Assembly: GCF_001870735.1 (NCBI RefSeq) | Contig: NZ_MORL01000024.1 | Coordinates: 1-64,000, forward strand | DNA length: 64,000 bases | Source: Arsenicibacter rosenii | GTDB lineage: Bacteria; Bacteroidota; Bacteroidia; Cytophagales; Spirosomataceae | Direction of reading: 5' to 3' | In this document: positions 1-7,440 of the stretch, one piece after another | Numbering within the stretch: the first letter of the stretch is position 1 | Layout of the letters: the number at the start of each line of letters is the position of its first letter | The notes under the pieces: generated by a model | Database searches by the model: none | What the model saw: the letters and a program-made list of their open reading frames with translations, nothing else | What the model was told of the DNA's origin: nothing | Translations under genes and position numbers: made by a program

Positions 1-187
1 TCGTGTCCGGATTTTTAGGACCATATCAATTGTCTTGAGCTAACCTTTTGAACCCATTAGCACTGGTTGATTTGACAGGCTCAATGATAGGGACAATTTT
101 ACTTGTACGAGCGAAAACAGGTGCTAATTCGTGTAGGGCAAGCAGCTCAAATTGTCGGCCGCGTAGATATGGAAAATACATAGTCTG

Positions 188-1063
188 TTATGTGTAAGGG
201 TGTGACTGTAAGCTTTGGGCGAGTTTACAGCATTGAACTTTTGTTAAATTTCTTTCTAAGAACAGTATTTTTAAGCTATAATTTACAGATTCGATGAGAT
301 TTATTTGATATTGACATAGTTGCCTTGTTCGGAGGGCATTTATAAAATAGGTTTGTACTTGATCTGTACTTAGTTCCTTAAACAGGGACAGGCACTCTGT
401 AAATATCTTAGTGTTAGGCACTTGTGGAGTGTAGCCAAAGTGAGTATTGACTATATCTATATATTCGTTTTTTCTGAGTGCCGAAAAAATGTTCTCAATG
501 TTAAACCTATGGATATTGGAAATAGCATCTCGCTCCGTTTCGATATTGTTGTTGCCGCTCAGTACTAGTATTCCCACTGCATCATCAACGATACCTTTAA
601 TCTTTTCTATATTCCTTTCGTGAGTAACAACATAGACTTTGTCAAACATCGATTGGTATGATTGCAGTTGCACGGGAAGCCTCTCCAGATTATCTAACTC
701 TGTTTTAATTTCATAAGCAGTAGTTGTACCATTTACAATTAACACGTCTAGCTGCGATTGTACAGCACTAAATTCAGTAAATAGCTTGGCTTCACTTATG
801 TGATGTTTGTTTATAAGTAGCTCATTAGCAATTGTATTTTTGTATATGTATTCTGATCTATAGTTTTTAGCTAGGTGGTTATAGATTTCAGATAATATCT
901 GTTCAAGTGTATATTCTGCGGTAAAATACTTTTCTAGCTGAGAGATTTTTAACAGTTCAATTAACTTACTGTTGAATGTACCGTCTAGGCAACTTTTTAC
1001 AAAAGAAGCAGTATAAAGAGTAGAGAGGAAATAGTTATGGCGTGATTCAACAGTTAAACACAT
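188..1063 (-). CDS. sce7726 family protein, nuclease-like
   Basis: A 291-residue protein that reads like the sce7726 family of accessory-region proteins. The central part has a restriction-nuclease-like pattern: QLDVLIVNG, then YEIKTELDNLERL, then VQLQSYQSMFDKVYVVT at about residues 105-150. The D...ExK spacing suggests a PD-(D/E)xK fold; catalysis is inferred, not shown. The start is ATG at 1063. The gene and its surroundings are much more AT-rich than the core genes to the right, which fits horizontal acquisition. No partner gene is recognisable next to it, and the natural substrate is unknown. Confidence 0.6.
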   Translation of the reverse strand: MCLTVESRHNYFLSTLYTASFVKSCLDGTFNSKLIELLKISQLEKYFTAEYTLEQILSEIYNHLAKNYRSEYIYKNTIANELLINKHHISEAKLFTEFSAVQSQLDVLIVNGTTTAYEIKTELDNLERLPVQLQSYQSMFDKVYVVTHERNIEKIKGIVDDAVGILVLSGNNNIETERDAISNIHRFNIENIFSALRKNEYIDIVNTHFGYTPQVPNTKIFTECLSLFKELSTDQVQTYFINALRTRQLCQYQINLIESVNYSLKILFLERNLTKVQCCKLAQSLQSHPYT

Positions 1064-1237
1064 GGTCTTTTTTCATGCATTATTATTATAGTTATATCTT
1101 TGCTTTGTATAGTTATATTTTGGCGGGGTCTATAATCGTGAAATAACTACAAAATTAATTTAAGAACAATATAGGAAAAATAAAAAAAATTTATACTAAT
1201 GAAAGCTTTTAGAATGTGTTTGGGAATTTCTTACGCC

Positions 1238-1432
1238 TTATAAATCAATGCGTTGTAGCATAATTTGAATATTAACCAGCGTCAACCAATTCACTGAAGA
1301 CGATACAGTATGTTCATAATCCTTGACCGTTCTTCTGAAATAATTCGTCCAGGCAATTGCCCTTTCCACTACCGCACGGGCGGCCCCGCCATCGCTTAGC
1401 CACAGGAACAAATCCCCCAACGTCTTATACAC
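1238..1432 (-). pseudogene. IS5-type transposase, C-terminal remnant
   Basis: The only readable piece is a C-terminal tail with VVERAIAW followed by FRRTVKDYE and a hydrophobic end, the signature of the last part of IS5-group DDE transposases (VVER...RR..KDYE). There is no ATG, no N-terminal DDE region and no clear terminal repeats, so this is a fragment of a lost insertion sequence. The next 130 bases upstream of it (1433-1560) read in no long frame. Calling it IS5-type is family knowledge; the subgroup cannot be set. Confidence 0.6.
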
Positions 1433-1889
1433 CCTTTCGGGAGTAAAGCCTTCCTAATCGAAGAAGTGGTCTATTGATACATACTGTCGCTTGTTGAGTC
1501 CGTAAGCCACGATACCGAGTCCTTCGACCGCTTGCCCTGAAAAAGCTTATACAAGTCTTCAACGAATAGGGAAATTGGTAATGGCATAATGTTTTGAATG
1601 GTAAGATGACGATGGACTGTACTCAAAAAATAACTGTTTTCGCCGATACACTTTTAAGCGTCCGAAAATGGCCGTTATGGCCTGAAAACGGGCCTTTGTC
1701 TGCATATACTTTTTTCGGTACACTTTCCGTAAGCTCAGACCGAGAAGGCATGTGCTTGTGGTCAGGGCCATAAGCATCGGATCAAAAGGATGATAGGGGG
1801 GGGTGAATACCCGTTCAGATAGTATGGGCAATGTTGGTAAAACGGGATAGGGAGATCCACTTTATCTTCATCATACACTCTTTGGCCTT

Positions 1890-2153
1890 CTATTTGTCTT
1901 CCAGATCAGCATTTTTCTGAAAGTACTTCATAACCAACGCCCCTGCCGATCCGGATGCGGCAAGCTTTAGCATGCTATCAATTTTCTCAAGCTGCACATC
2001 CGAAAGCCAAACACAGCTCGCAGGCAGAACAATAGACAGAAAACGGACAAAGGCAAAAATGGCACTAAGTCCGGAAAGCAAATACAATCCCCATACCATC
2101 AGGGAATTAAGTGTATTTTTAAGGGTCTGTTTTCTGGTGTGTTGATTATACAT
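1890..2153 (-). CDS. small membrane protein, unknown
   Basis: An 87-residue protein with one or two hydrophobic stretches (about residues 19-45, LMVWGLYLLSGLSAIFAFV) and a charged C-terminus ending in NADLEDK. I start it at ATG 2153, because the longer frame would need TTG. It is not recognised. Neighbours are the transposase remnant and small HTH proteins, so it is probably island cargo. Translation is plausible but unproven. Confidence 0.35.
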   Translation of the reverse strand: MYNQHTRKQTLKNTLNSLMVWGLYLLSGLSAIFAFVRFLSIVLPASCVWLSDVQLEKIDSMLKLAASGSAGALVMKYFQKNADLEDK

Positions 2154-2455
2154 CGGGTAAATCAATTGGCAGTATGGTCCTGTTTTTTAGGCGCTTTAAG
2201 TGATTGTCGGGCTGCTTTTTTCTGTTGAATACCCTGCGATAAGTGGCCATAAACATTGACTCTGATGTTTGTGGCCGTAAACCTATCACCTGATATTGGA
2301 AGAAAAATGGTATCATGGCAGTAGCTTAACAGAACAGACTTAAAACGACTCTAACGGATTTGATACTAAGTTGATACCGGAACCAGTGAGACCAAAAAAG
2401 CCCGCAAATCATTTATTTACAGTCCATTACTTCCAATTTTAGCGGTCCGGACGGA

Positions 2456-2752
2456 TCACAATCTGGCCTCAACCCTACCCTTCCGAAGGAAATCATCCAG
2501 ATCCGAGCGCAGGATCCTGACAAATACATCATTATCCTTATGCCCCGTTTTAATGCGCGTTGCTGCTATCCAGCCTCTGTTTACGTAGTTCTTTACCGTC
2601 GACACTGATACGGACAGATATTTTGCAGCATCCTCATACGTCATCGGGCGGTCCTCCTCCATCTTCGTCCTCAGAAGCTGTAACATGGTTGACGTACCTT
2701 CAAGGGTTATGATAAGCTTCTTTAGAATGGCTTCATCGATGGCAATCAGCAT
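2456..2752 (-). CDS. HTH domain protein, excisionase-like
   Basis: A 98-residue protein whose second half is a MerR/excisionase-type winged helix-turn-helix: MTYEDAAKYLSVSVSTVKNY, then VNRGWIAATRI, then a wing and a final helix with SDLDDFLRKG. Bacteroidota mobile elements commonly carry such DNA-binding proteins beside integrases, where some act as recombination directionality factors. That role is inferred here. It lies 6 bases downstream of the related gene 2759-3088 and is probably cotranscribed. The N-terminal about 35 residues are a helical extension. Confidence 0.65.
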   Translation of the reverse strand: MLIAIDEAILKKLIITLEGTSTMLQLLRTKMEEDRPMTYEDAAKYLSVSVSTVKNYVNRGWIAATRIKTGHKDNDVFVRILRSDLDDFLRKGRVEARL

Positions 2753-2758
2753 GGTTAG

Positions 2759-3088
2759 TCATAGTTTATGCATATTTACGCTACCCTTTTTAAGCCAAGC
2801 ATCTATATCGCCTTTAATGTACCAGATCTCTGCTTCTTTTCGAATATGAGGCATATTCTTAGCCTCACGACAATAACGGATTGATCTTGGTGTTTTTTTT
2901 AGGTGCCTGCAAGCATCTTCCTCTGACATGAGCGTCTTAGCGTCCATTTCCTCACGAAGTTGCTTTTCTCTGTTCCGTGCATGGCGCAACTCAATGGTTG
3001 CTTCATGTAACATGCTTTGGTACTCATTGAAGAGATCGGATAACACTTTGAATGTATCCATGGCTTCTCTGGCTTTAACCGGCCACAT
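2759..3088 (-). CDS. HTH domain protein, excisionase-like
   Basis: A 109-residue protein with an N-terminal helical, probably coiled-coil part (about 1-50) and a C-terminal HTH_17-like domain: MSEEDACRHLKKTPRSIRYC, then IRKEAEIWYIKGDIDAWLKK. It has the same architecture as the downstream gene 2456-2752 (helix, HTH, xxDIDAWLKKG-type end), so the two look like diverged tandem paralogues in one operon. Start is ATG 3088. It likely binds DNA as a regulator or excision factor of the surrounding island; the target is unknown. Confidence 0.65.
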   Translation of the reverse strand: MWPVKAREAMDTFKVLSDLFNEYQSMLHEATIELRHARNREKQLREEMDAKTLMSEEDACRHLKKTPRSIRYCREAKNMPHIRKEAEIWYIKGDIDAWLKKGSVNMHKL

Positions 3089-3164
3089 ATCATATTGGCG
3101 GCACTAACTATGCCAGAATCTTTTATGAGGCGGGGAGTAGGATATAACTAGGAAGATCAGCCAT

Positions 3165-3385
3165 TTTCGGCCGTTTATGTTGTTTTCAGACAAAACGGCC
3201 GAAATATTGATGTAATTTCAGTTATACAACTGAATATCAACTGAATTGATATTCACATTCATTAGCCAGATTATCATCCTCAACGGTCTGTTTTAAGCCA
3301 AAGCTGATATCGGTGAGACCGAGGGCACGTATTTAGGGGTGTCGTGGATACCGACACCATATATATCCGAAGCGAGTATGCTTCG
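3165..3385. repeat. cluster of four perfect inverted repeats
   Basis: The 360-base gap between 3089 and 3450 holds four hairpins: TTTCGGCCGTTT at 3165-3176 with its complement at 3193-3204; TGAATATCAA at 3231-3240 with its complement at 3246-3255; GGTGTCG at 3338-3344 with its complement at 3352-3358; CGAAGC at 3368-3373 with its complement at 3380-3385. None has a proper T-tract except weakly the first. They could be operators, recombination sites or an origin-like structure of the island. Nothing coding is visible in the gap. Confidence 0.7.
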
Positions 3386-3450
3386 AATAATAAGTGATTT
3401 GAATCAGAGTGTGACAATCTGCCTATTCATATAAACTGTATTCAAAGTCG

Positions 3451-3768
3451 CTAGCCACCCAGCTCCTCTATTCTTTTATCGAAGGACCTTATCACTTCAT
3501 CACGGAGTTCTTTCAGGCGTTCTATTGTTACAACCGAGTCTATCTTTTCTCCGGTACCCGTTCCCGTTAATACATGCCATGCATCAAGGTCCGGATAAGC
3601 CTGCCAGATAGCGGCAAATTTGTCGACACCCATTGCTTTTACCCTGCCATACAAGATTTGCTGAAGCGTATCGTACTGTATACCCGTATCCCTTGACGCC
3701 TGGGCAATTGTAATCCGGTTTTTGAGCATGTAAGCGTAGAGTCGTTCAGCAATTGTTGAGGCAGCCAT
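3451..3768 (-). CDS. XRE-like small regulator
   Basis: A 105-residue protein with a lambda-repressor-like helix-turn-helix: IAERLYAYMLKNRITIAQAS, then RDTGIQYDTLQQILYGRVKA, then a linker with a WHVLTGTG-type segment and a C-terminal coiled coil (RLKELRDEVIRSFDKRIEEL). I choose ATG 3768, because the longer frame starts at TTG inside a good promoter element (3790-3797). It probably represses its own promoter and the divergent operon beginning at 4048. The 280-base divergent region between them has short direct repeats of ATAGG(T/TAT)TT-type sequence. Confidence 0.6.
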   Translation of the reverse strand: MAASTIAERLYAYMLKNRITIAQASRDTGIQYDTLQQILYGRVKAMGVDKFAAIWQAYPDLDAWHVLTGTGTGEKIDSVVTIERLKELRDEVIRSFDKRIEELGG

Positions 3769-3789
3769 CAGTGTTTTAATTTTATAACA

Positions 3790-3797
3790 CAAATGTA
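3790..3797 (-). promoter_or_regulatory. minus-strand -7 element (TACATTTG)
   Basis: Reads TACATTTG on the minus strand, a perfect match to the Bacteroidota -7 pattern TAnnTTTG. It sits 22 bases upstream of the ATG at 3768, which supports that start over the longer frame. Confidence 0.5.
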
Positions 3798-4047
3798 TAA
3801 AACCTATGATTATATACAGTACAAATACCTATAATACACCGTATTTATACTAAAAATAAACAGCTATTCCATTTGTAGATTACTGTTTATTTACCGTAAT
3901 TTGTTCAAATATTAAGCAGAAAAGGTATATAGTACTGTAGAGTTGCCTACCGAATGGTATGCTTAAAATGCAAACAAAACCCCGTACTGAGCAAGTTTGG
4001 CGACTGGCAGTACGGGGCCTGAGCTAACAATAAACTTTTCAGTTCCA

Positions 4048-4461
4048 ATGTCAACAAGTCAAAACTACTTGGGGAAAGGGGGAAATGCAACCTTTTCCGG
4101 CCAAAAGGCCACAAAAGCCCGTTCAATGAATCCAAATCAGGATGAACGGCATGATCCGGCAACTGCTACATTGCCGCCCAGGCTACGCAGCTTAGAAGTC
4201 AACATCACCTTCTCTTTACAGGCCGATACACATGGTTCTTCTGAATTCAGTGTACTAAATGAAGCACTGGGCCACTATTCCAGCCACTTGGTTGATCTGA
4301 TCATAACAAATGCAGAACGCGGTAATAAAGAGTACGTCCGGCAGCTGCGATCGCAATATGACCAGCTGGATGGCATACTTTCTGAGCTGATGTTTACGCT
4401 TTGTAATGACGAAAACGAGCGGGTAGCCCGGTTTAATCAGAAAGGAGGGTTAGCACGATGA
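4048..4461 (+). CDS. uncharacterised small protein, first of a tandem trio
   Basis: A 137-residue protein starting at ATG 4048; ATG 4126 is also possible, and a TTG-started longer frame is rejected. After a polar, low-complexity head (about 1-50) it has a beta strand (LEVNITFSL), a helix (LNEALGHYSSHLVDLI) and a second helix (QLRSQYDQLDGILSELM), ending NQKGGLAR. The same strand-helix-helix-KGG plan is seen in the next two genes. The KGG tail is encoded by the SD sequence of the following gene. Not recognised. It opens a compact five-gene operon that ends at 5845. Confidence 0.6.
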   Translation: MSTSQNYLGKGGNATFSGQKATKARSMNPNQDERHDPATATLPPRLRSLEVNITFSLQADTHGSSEFSVLNEALGHYSSHLVDLIITNAERGNKEYVRQLRSQYDQLDGILSELMFTLCNDENERVARFNQKGGLAR

Positions 4462-5172
4462 ATATCGATCTGAGTGTACGAACCGGCAACCAATTTCACC
4501 AGCTGTACTTTGCCCTAGTAGAACAACGGCAGGCTATGCTACGTGAAGCAGTGAAGCAATTAGGGCCTTACGATGATTGCCTTGAGCAGTTTGCCACATA
4601 TATACAGGATGTCGAAGTAATTGATGATCTATTGAACAACATGGTCACCGCACTAAACTTCGCAGTTTCAAATGAGCAAAAAGGAGGTGATGGATTTAAT
4701 GCTAATGATTGCCAAATGAACGAATGGTCTGCGCTCGTGAGTGAGGTTAAAGGTAACTTCAGCCAAACCAGCCAGCCGGCCTCAGCCATGCAGAAAGGAG
4801 GGCAGAAAAGTGAATAATGCTAAGTTTACCGGCTGGTTTGATATGGAGATCGACTGCCGCCCTGGCCAAACCCCGAATGGTAAATCTCAGGCCATGATTT
4901 TACTCAATGCTCTGTTTAACTACCGTGATCAGTTACTGGCTGCGATCGAAAATAAGCTGACATTCTGTGCGAATCCGGATGATGATACCGATGAGAAGCC
5001 ATCGGTGTTTCTGAAAGCGATTGAGCAGCTTAACCCTCTTAAGGAAAGCCTGCATGAGCATGAGGGGATCGGTGAGAAGCTGGCAGAATTAAGCTGGATC
5101 AACGCACAAATCAACTTTGTGACTGACCAAATGTATTGGGAGCTCAAAGCTGCCTTAGAAAAGAAAGGAGGG
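4441..5172 (+). promoter_or_regulatory. series of strong Shine-Dalgarno sites
   Basis: AAAGGAGGG occurs at 4441-4449, 4794-4802 and 5164-5172, each 7-8 bases upstream of the next start codon (4458, 4810, 5181). A fourth copy, AAAGGAGG, is at 4680-4687. Bacteroidota genes generally do not use SD sites, and the core genes in this window do not show them, so this operon stands out. The interval given spans all four sites. Confidence 0.8.
4458..4817 (+). CDS. uncharacterised small protein, second of a tandem trio
   Basis: A 119-residue protein overlapping the previous gene by 4 bases. The first about 77 residues repeat the trio plan: strand (NIDLSVRTG), helix (LYFALVEQRQAMLREAV), helix (YIQDVEVIDDLLNNM), ending NEQKGG. 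A further 42 residues follow and end in a second MQKGGQKSE. An internal AAAGGAGG at 4680-4687 lies just upstream of ATGs at 4690 and 4699 in another frame (10 codons or fewer), so the C-terminal extension looks like a decayed extra family member fused in frame. Start ATG 4458 follows SD sequence 4441-4449 by 8 bases. Confidence 0.6.
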   Translation: MNIDLSVRTGNQFHQLYFALVEQRQAMLREAVKQLGPYDDCLEQFATYIQDVEVIDDLLNNMVTALNFAVSNEQKGGDGFNANDCQMNEWSALVSEVKGNFSQTSQPASAMQKGGQKSE

Positions 5173-5181
5173 CAGGATTAA
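4810..5181 (+). CDS. uncharacterised small protein, third of a tandem trio (GTG start)
   Basis: A 123-residue protein. The GTG at 4810 is chosen because AAAGGAGGG at 4794-4802 lies 7 bases upstream, an ideal SD spacing, and because this start overlaps the preceding stop (4817). It has a strand (WFDMEIDCRPG), a helix (ILLNALFNYRDQLLAAIENK), an acidic insert (CANPDDDTDE) and helices up to LKAALEKKGGQD. The shared plan with the two upstream genes suggests tandem duplication and strong divergence. Not recognised. Confidence 0.6.
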   Translation: MNNAKFTGWFDMEIDCRPGQTPNGKSQAMILLNALFNYRDQLLAAIENKLTFCANPDDDTDEKPSVFLKAIEQLNPLKESLHEHEGIGEKLAELSWINAQINFVTDQMYWELKAALEKKGGQD

Positions 5182-5495
5182 TGTGCACCAACGTTGCTAC
5201 CATAAAGTTTACTCTGCCTTCTGATACACTGGCGCCACGGATTCCCAAAGGAGCTGAGCTACGCGGCCTGCCACTGGCTCTATCTACTTTGAGGAACAGC
5301 TTAACCCCTCGCCGGATCTACATCATAAAGGAAACCTCGGGAAATTACTGCATTGGCCGGCTCACGCATATAACGGCCGATGGCATAGAAATCACTCCCG
5401 ATAATCCGGAGCTCAAAGCCGCCGGCTGCCGCCTGTTTCATTGGGATCAGCTATCGGAAGTATACCTGGTTAAATCCGGATCCTGGGAGTTGTAA
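5181..5495 (+). CDS. HTH-less S24/LexA-like domain protein
   Basis: A 104-residue protein. The start ATG 5181 overlaps the previous stop by one base (TAATG) and follows the SD at 5164-5172. The pattern RIPKGAELRG, then RIYIIKETSGNYCIGRLTHI, then GIEITPDNPE, then LSEVYLVKSGSWEL resembles the C-terminal all-beta domain of S24 repressors (LexA/CI type). The usual Ser is absent (Lys-Gly-Ala at that place), so self-cleavage is unlikely. No DNA-binding domain is present. It is followed 2 bases later by a second protein of the same fold. The function may be partner binding; this is an inference. Confidence 0.5.
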   Translation: MCTNVATIKFTLPSDTLAPRIPKGAELRGLPLALSTLRNSLTPRRIYIIKETSGNYCIGRLTHITADGIEITPDNPELKAAGCRLFHWDQLSEVYLVKSGSWEL

Positions 5496-5497
5496 CC

Positions 5498-5845
5498 ATG
5501 GCAGAAAAGCAAGAAATCCGAAAGCCGGTGGCCAATTTAGTCACCCGCTTCCGGGAGCCATATTCCGTACAGATTGAAATTGTCGACGAGAGCATGGTTC
5601 CGGATTTTCCGGTTGGCAGTATCGTTTACTGCTCCCCTATTAACCCTCATCGATTGAAAGAAGGGAAAGCATACGTCTTTGAAACCATGCACGGATTCCG
5701 GCTGGCGACATATGAATACCAGCATAAACGACTGATCCACCTCTCCTGCCTTAACAAAGCATACAGTTTTATAGAACCAATCCGAAGAGATCAGATGCTG
5801 AGGGTTTATAAGGTTGATCTTGTTGCCAGCAGAATGGAATATTAG
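5498..5845 (+). CDS. HTH-less S24/LexA-like domain protein with candidate Ser
   Basis: A 115-residue protein that aligns with its upstream neighbour across the S24-like segment: VDESMVPDFPVGSIVYC, then KAYVFETMHGFRLATY, then a final LRVYKVDLV. ESMVP matches the GxSMxP motif around the catalytic Ser of S24 peptidases. The place of the general-base Lys (FRLATYEY) carries Thr, so activity is doubtful. There is no HTH. The operon ends 4 bases later at a strong hairpin. The pair could modulate a full-length S24 or XRE repressor elsewhere in the island (inference). Confidence 0.5.
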   Translation: MAEKQEIRKPVANLVTRFREPYSVQIEIVDESMVPDFPVGSIVYCSPINPHRLKEGKAYVFETMHGFRLATYEYQHKRLIHLSCLNKAYSFIEPIRRDQMLRVYKVDLVASRMEY

Positions 5846-5848
5846 GTT

Positions 5849-5879
5849 TTCGTGAGTAGCATTAGTTGTTACTCACGAA
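5849..5879 (+). terminator. hairpin terminator of the 4048-5845 operon
   Basis: A 10-bp perfect stem, TTCGTGAGTA at 5849-5858 with its complement at 5870-5879 and an 11-base loop, begins 4 bases after the last stop. The 9-mer GTGAGTAGC recurs at 5909-5917. There is no long T-tract, so termination strength is uncertain; it could also be an operator for the integrase. Confidence 0.5.
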
Positions 5880-5948
5880 TTCACATAATAGCGGATATAG
5901 AATCGCTGGTGAGTAGCTCCGGCCAGCTTATTAGTTGAAGGAAACAAC

Positions 5949-7280
5949 ATGAACAATATCACATACCGCTTTGAATTAGCCAGCCGTCCCAACCGTGACG
6001 GGCTCCATGTTATTTACCTGCGGATTACAGCAAACCGGAAGCATAAGCGTATCAAAACGCCGGTGGCTGTCAAAACCGCTGACTTCAATCCGTTCCCAAA
6101 GATAGTACCAAATCGCACACCGCAATGGATAAAAGGCGTGGGCCCGGCTGTTACGCAACAGAACGAACTGTTATACGGCGTCTGGAATAATGCCGTAAAG
6201 CAGCATGCTGAACTGGTAAAGGCAGGCGGAACGGAGACTGCTGAAACATTGGTAAACCATATCAAGCAGCCACCGTCGACGATCACTGTGGGCGTGTTTG
6301 CGGATCAGTTTTTAGAACTGGTGCAGCGCCACAGCATCGGGTATGAGAAGCAGGTCAAATCCAAGGTGAAGGCATTTGTGGCATGGATCGGACGAGAGGC
6401 ACCCCTGAAAAATATCAGCCTGGATTTGTTACAGCGCTATGAGCTTTACCTGAACCAACAGGGGGTAAGCAAGACCAATCAGCATTATCACTTTTCCCGT
6501 ATCAAGCGCATGACCAATGAGGCCATCCGTCTTGAGCTTCTGGAAAAGGATCCTTTTCTGCACTTTGAAATGCCGCCGGATAAGCCACAGCCAAGGCTGA
6601 AGCTGACGGATGCCCAGATACAGGCGATCGAGAATCTGGATCTGGGGAAAGGCCGGAAACGAACGGATGCAAAGGGGAGGAAATATGAACTGGGAGAATG
6701 GGTACCAGTTGCCAGGTCATTGTACCTGTTCAGCTTTTACAATGGGGGGATCCGTGCTTCGGATATTATCCAGCTGAGGTACTGTAACATTGTCGACGGC
6801 CGCTGTGAATACCAGATGAATAAGACCAGCAAGCTAATGTCATCAAAGCTGTCAGCAAAGTCAAAAGAGATCCTGAAACAGTTTCACCGTTCCGGAGCGC
6901 CGGCTTATGGCTTTCTGTTCGCCCTGCTGAGCGATGAGGCACCCTATGCCAAACAGGTGACCTATGATGAAAAGAAGCGCATGCCACGGGCAATACAGGT
7001 GCAGCTGGATAATGACGTGAGCAGCATTCTGGTCATGATCAACAGGGCCCTGAAAGACATAGCGAAACTCGCCGGCATTGAAGAGCGGCTTACCTTCCAT
7101 ACGGCCCGTCACAGTTTTGCCGATAAAGCCAGACGTAAGATGAAGGAGTCGAAGAACGTGAGCATCGATGATATCCGGAATGCCCTGGGCCATACACGTC
7201 TGGACACAACTCAACGGTACCTCAACAGCTTTGACAGGGAAGGCCTTGACAGTGCCATGGATGCCATCTTTGATGACTAA
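5949..7280 (+). CDS. tyrosine recombinase / integrase
   Basis: A 443-residue integrase of the Bacteroidota mobile-element type. The N-terminal arm-binding region (MNNITYRFELASRPNRDGLH) is followed by a SAM-like core-binding domain (about 110-220) and a catalytic domain. Catalytic residues are visible: Arg in FYNGGIRASDI, the HTARHSF box (His-x-x-Arg), LGHTRLDTTQRYL (His and the nucleophile Tyr), and a Lys in the NKTSKLMSSK hairpin. It is full length and apparently intact. It probably mobilises part of this island; attachment sites could not be fixed by eye. Confidence 0.93.
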   Translation: MNNITYRFELASRPNRDGLHVIYLRITANRKHKRIKTPVAVKTADFNPFPKIVPNRTPQWIKGVGPAVTQQNELLYGVWNNAVKQHAELVKAGGTETAETLVNHIKQPPSTITVGVFADQFLELVQRHSIGYEKQVKSKVKAFVAWIGREAPLKNISLDLLQRYELYLNQQGVSKTNQHYHFSRIKRMTNEAIRLELLEKDPFLHFEMPPDKPQPRLKLTDAQIQAIENLDLGKGRKRTDAKGRKYELGEWVPVARSLYLFSFYNGGIRASDIIQLRYCNIVDGRCEYQMNKTSKLMSSKLSAKSKEILKQFHRSGAPAYGFLFALLSDEAPYAKQVTYDEKKRMPRAIQVQLDNDVSSILVMINRALKDIAKLAGIEERLTFHTARHSFADKARRKMKESKNVSIDDIRNALGHTRLDTTQRYLNSFDREGLDSAMDAIFDD

Positions 7281-7321
7281 CCCTTAACCCTGAGTCTAGC
7301 ACGTTACTGTGTTTAGATACG

Positions 7322-7373
7322 TTTGGTCGTCAATTCTATACAGCAGATATAGACTGAAACTACCCCGACCAAA
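7322..7373. repeat. inverted repeat downstream of the integrase
   Basis: TTTGGTCG at 7322-7329 and its exact complement at 7366-7373 flank 36 bases, starting 42 bases after the integrase stop. Such a position is typical for recombinase arm or core sites, but no matching partner end was found in the window. Confidence 0.3.
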
Positions 7374-7440
7374 GGCCAATATATATTTGTTCAGTTCTGG
7401 AAATAGGTAGATTCGGCAAATATTATCTTCAATCAGTCAG

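Noticed and set aside
1559-1831. 90-codon minus-strand ORF
   Set aside because: No ATG context or recognised domain, and it lies beside a transposase relic; composition gives no support.
3997-4047. N-terminal extension of the first trio gene from TTG
   Set aside because: ATG 4048 is in frame; the added residues are low in complexity.
3089-7280. Complete prophage
   Set aside because: Integrase and regulators are present but no capsid, terminase, portal or tail genes; island or ICE remnant fits better.
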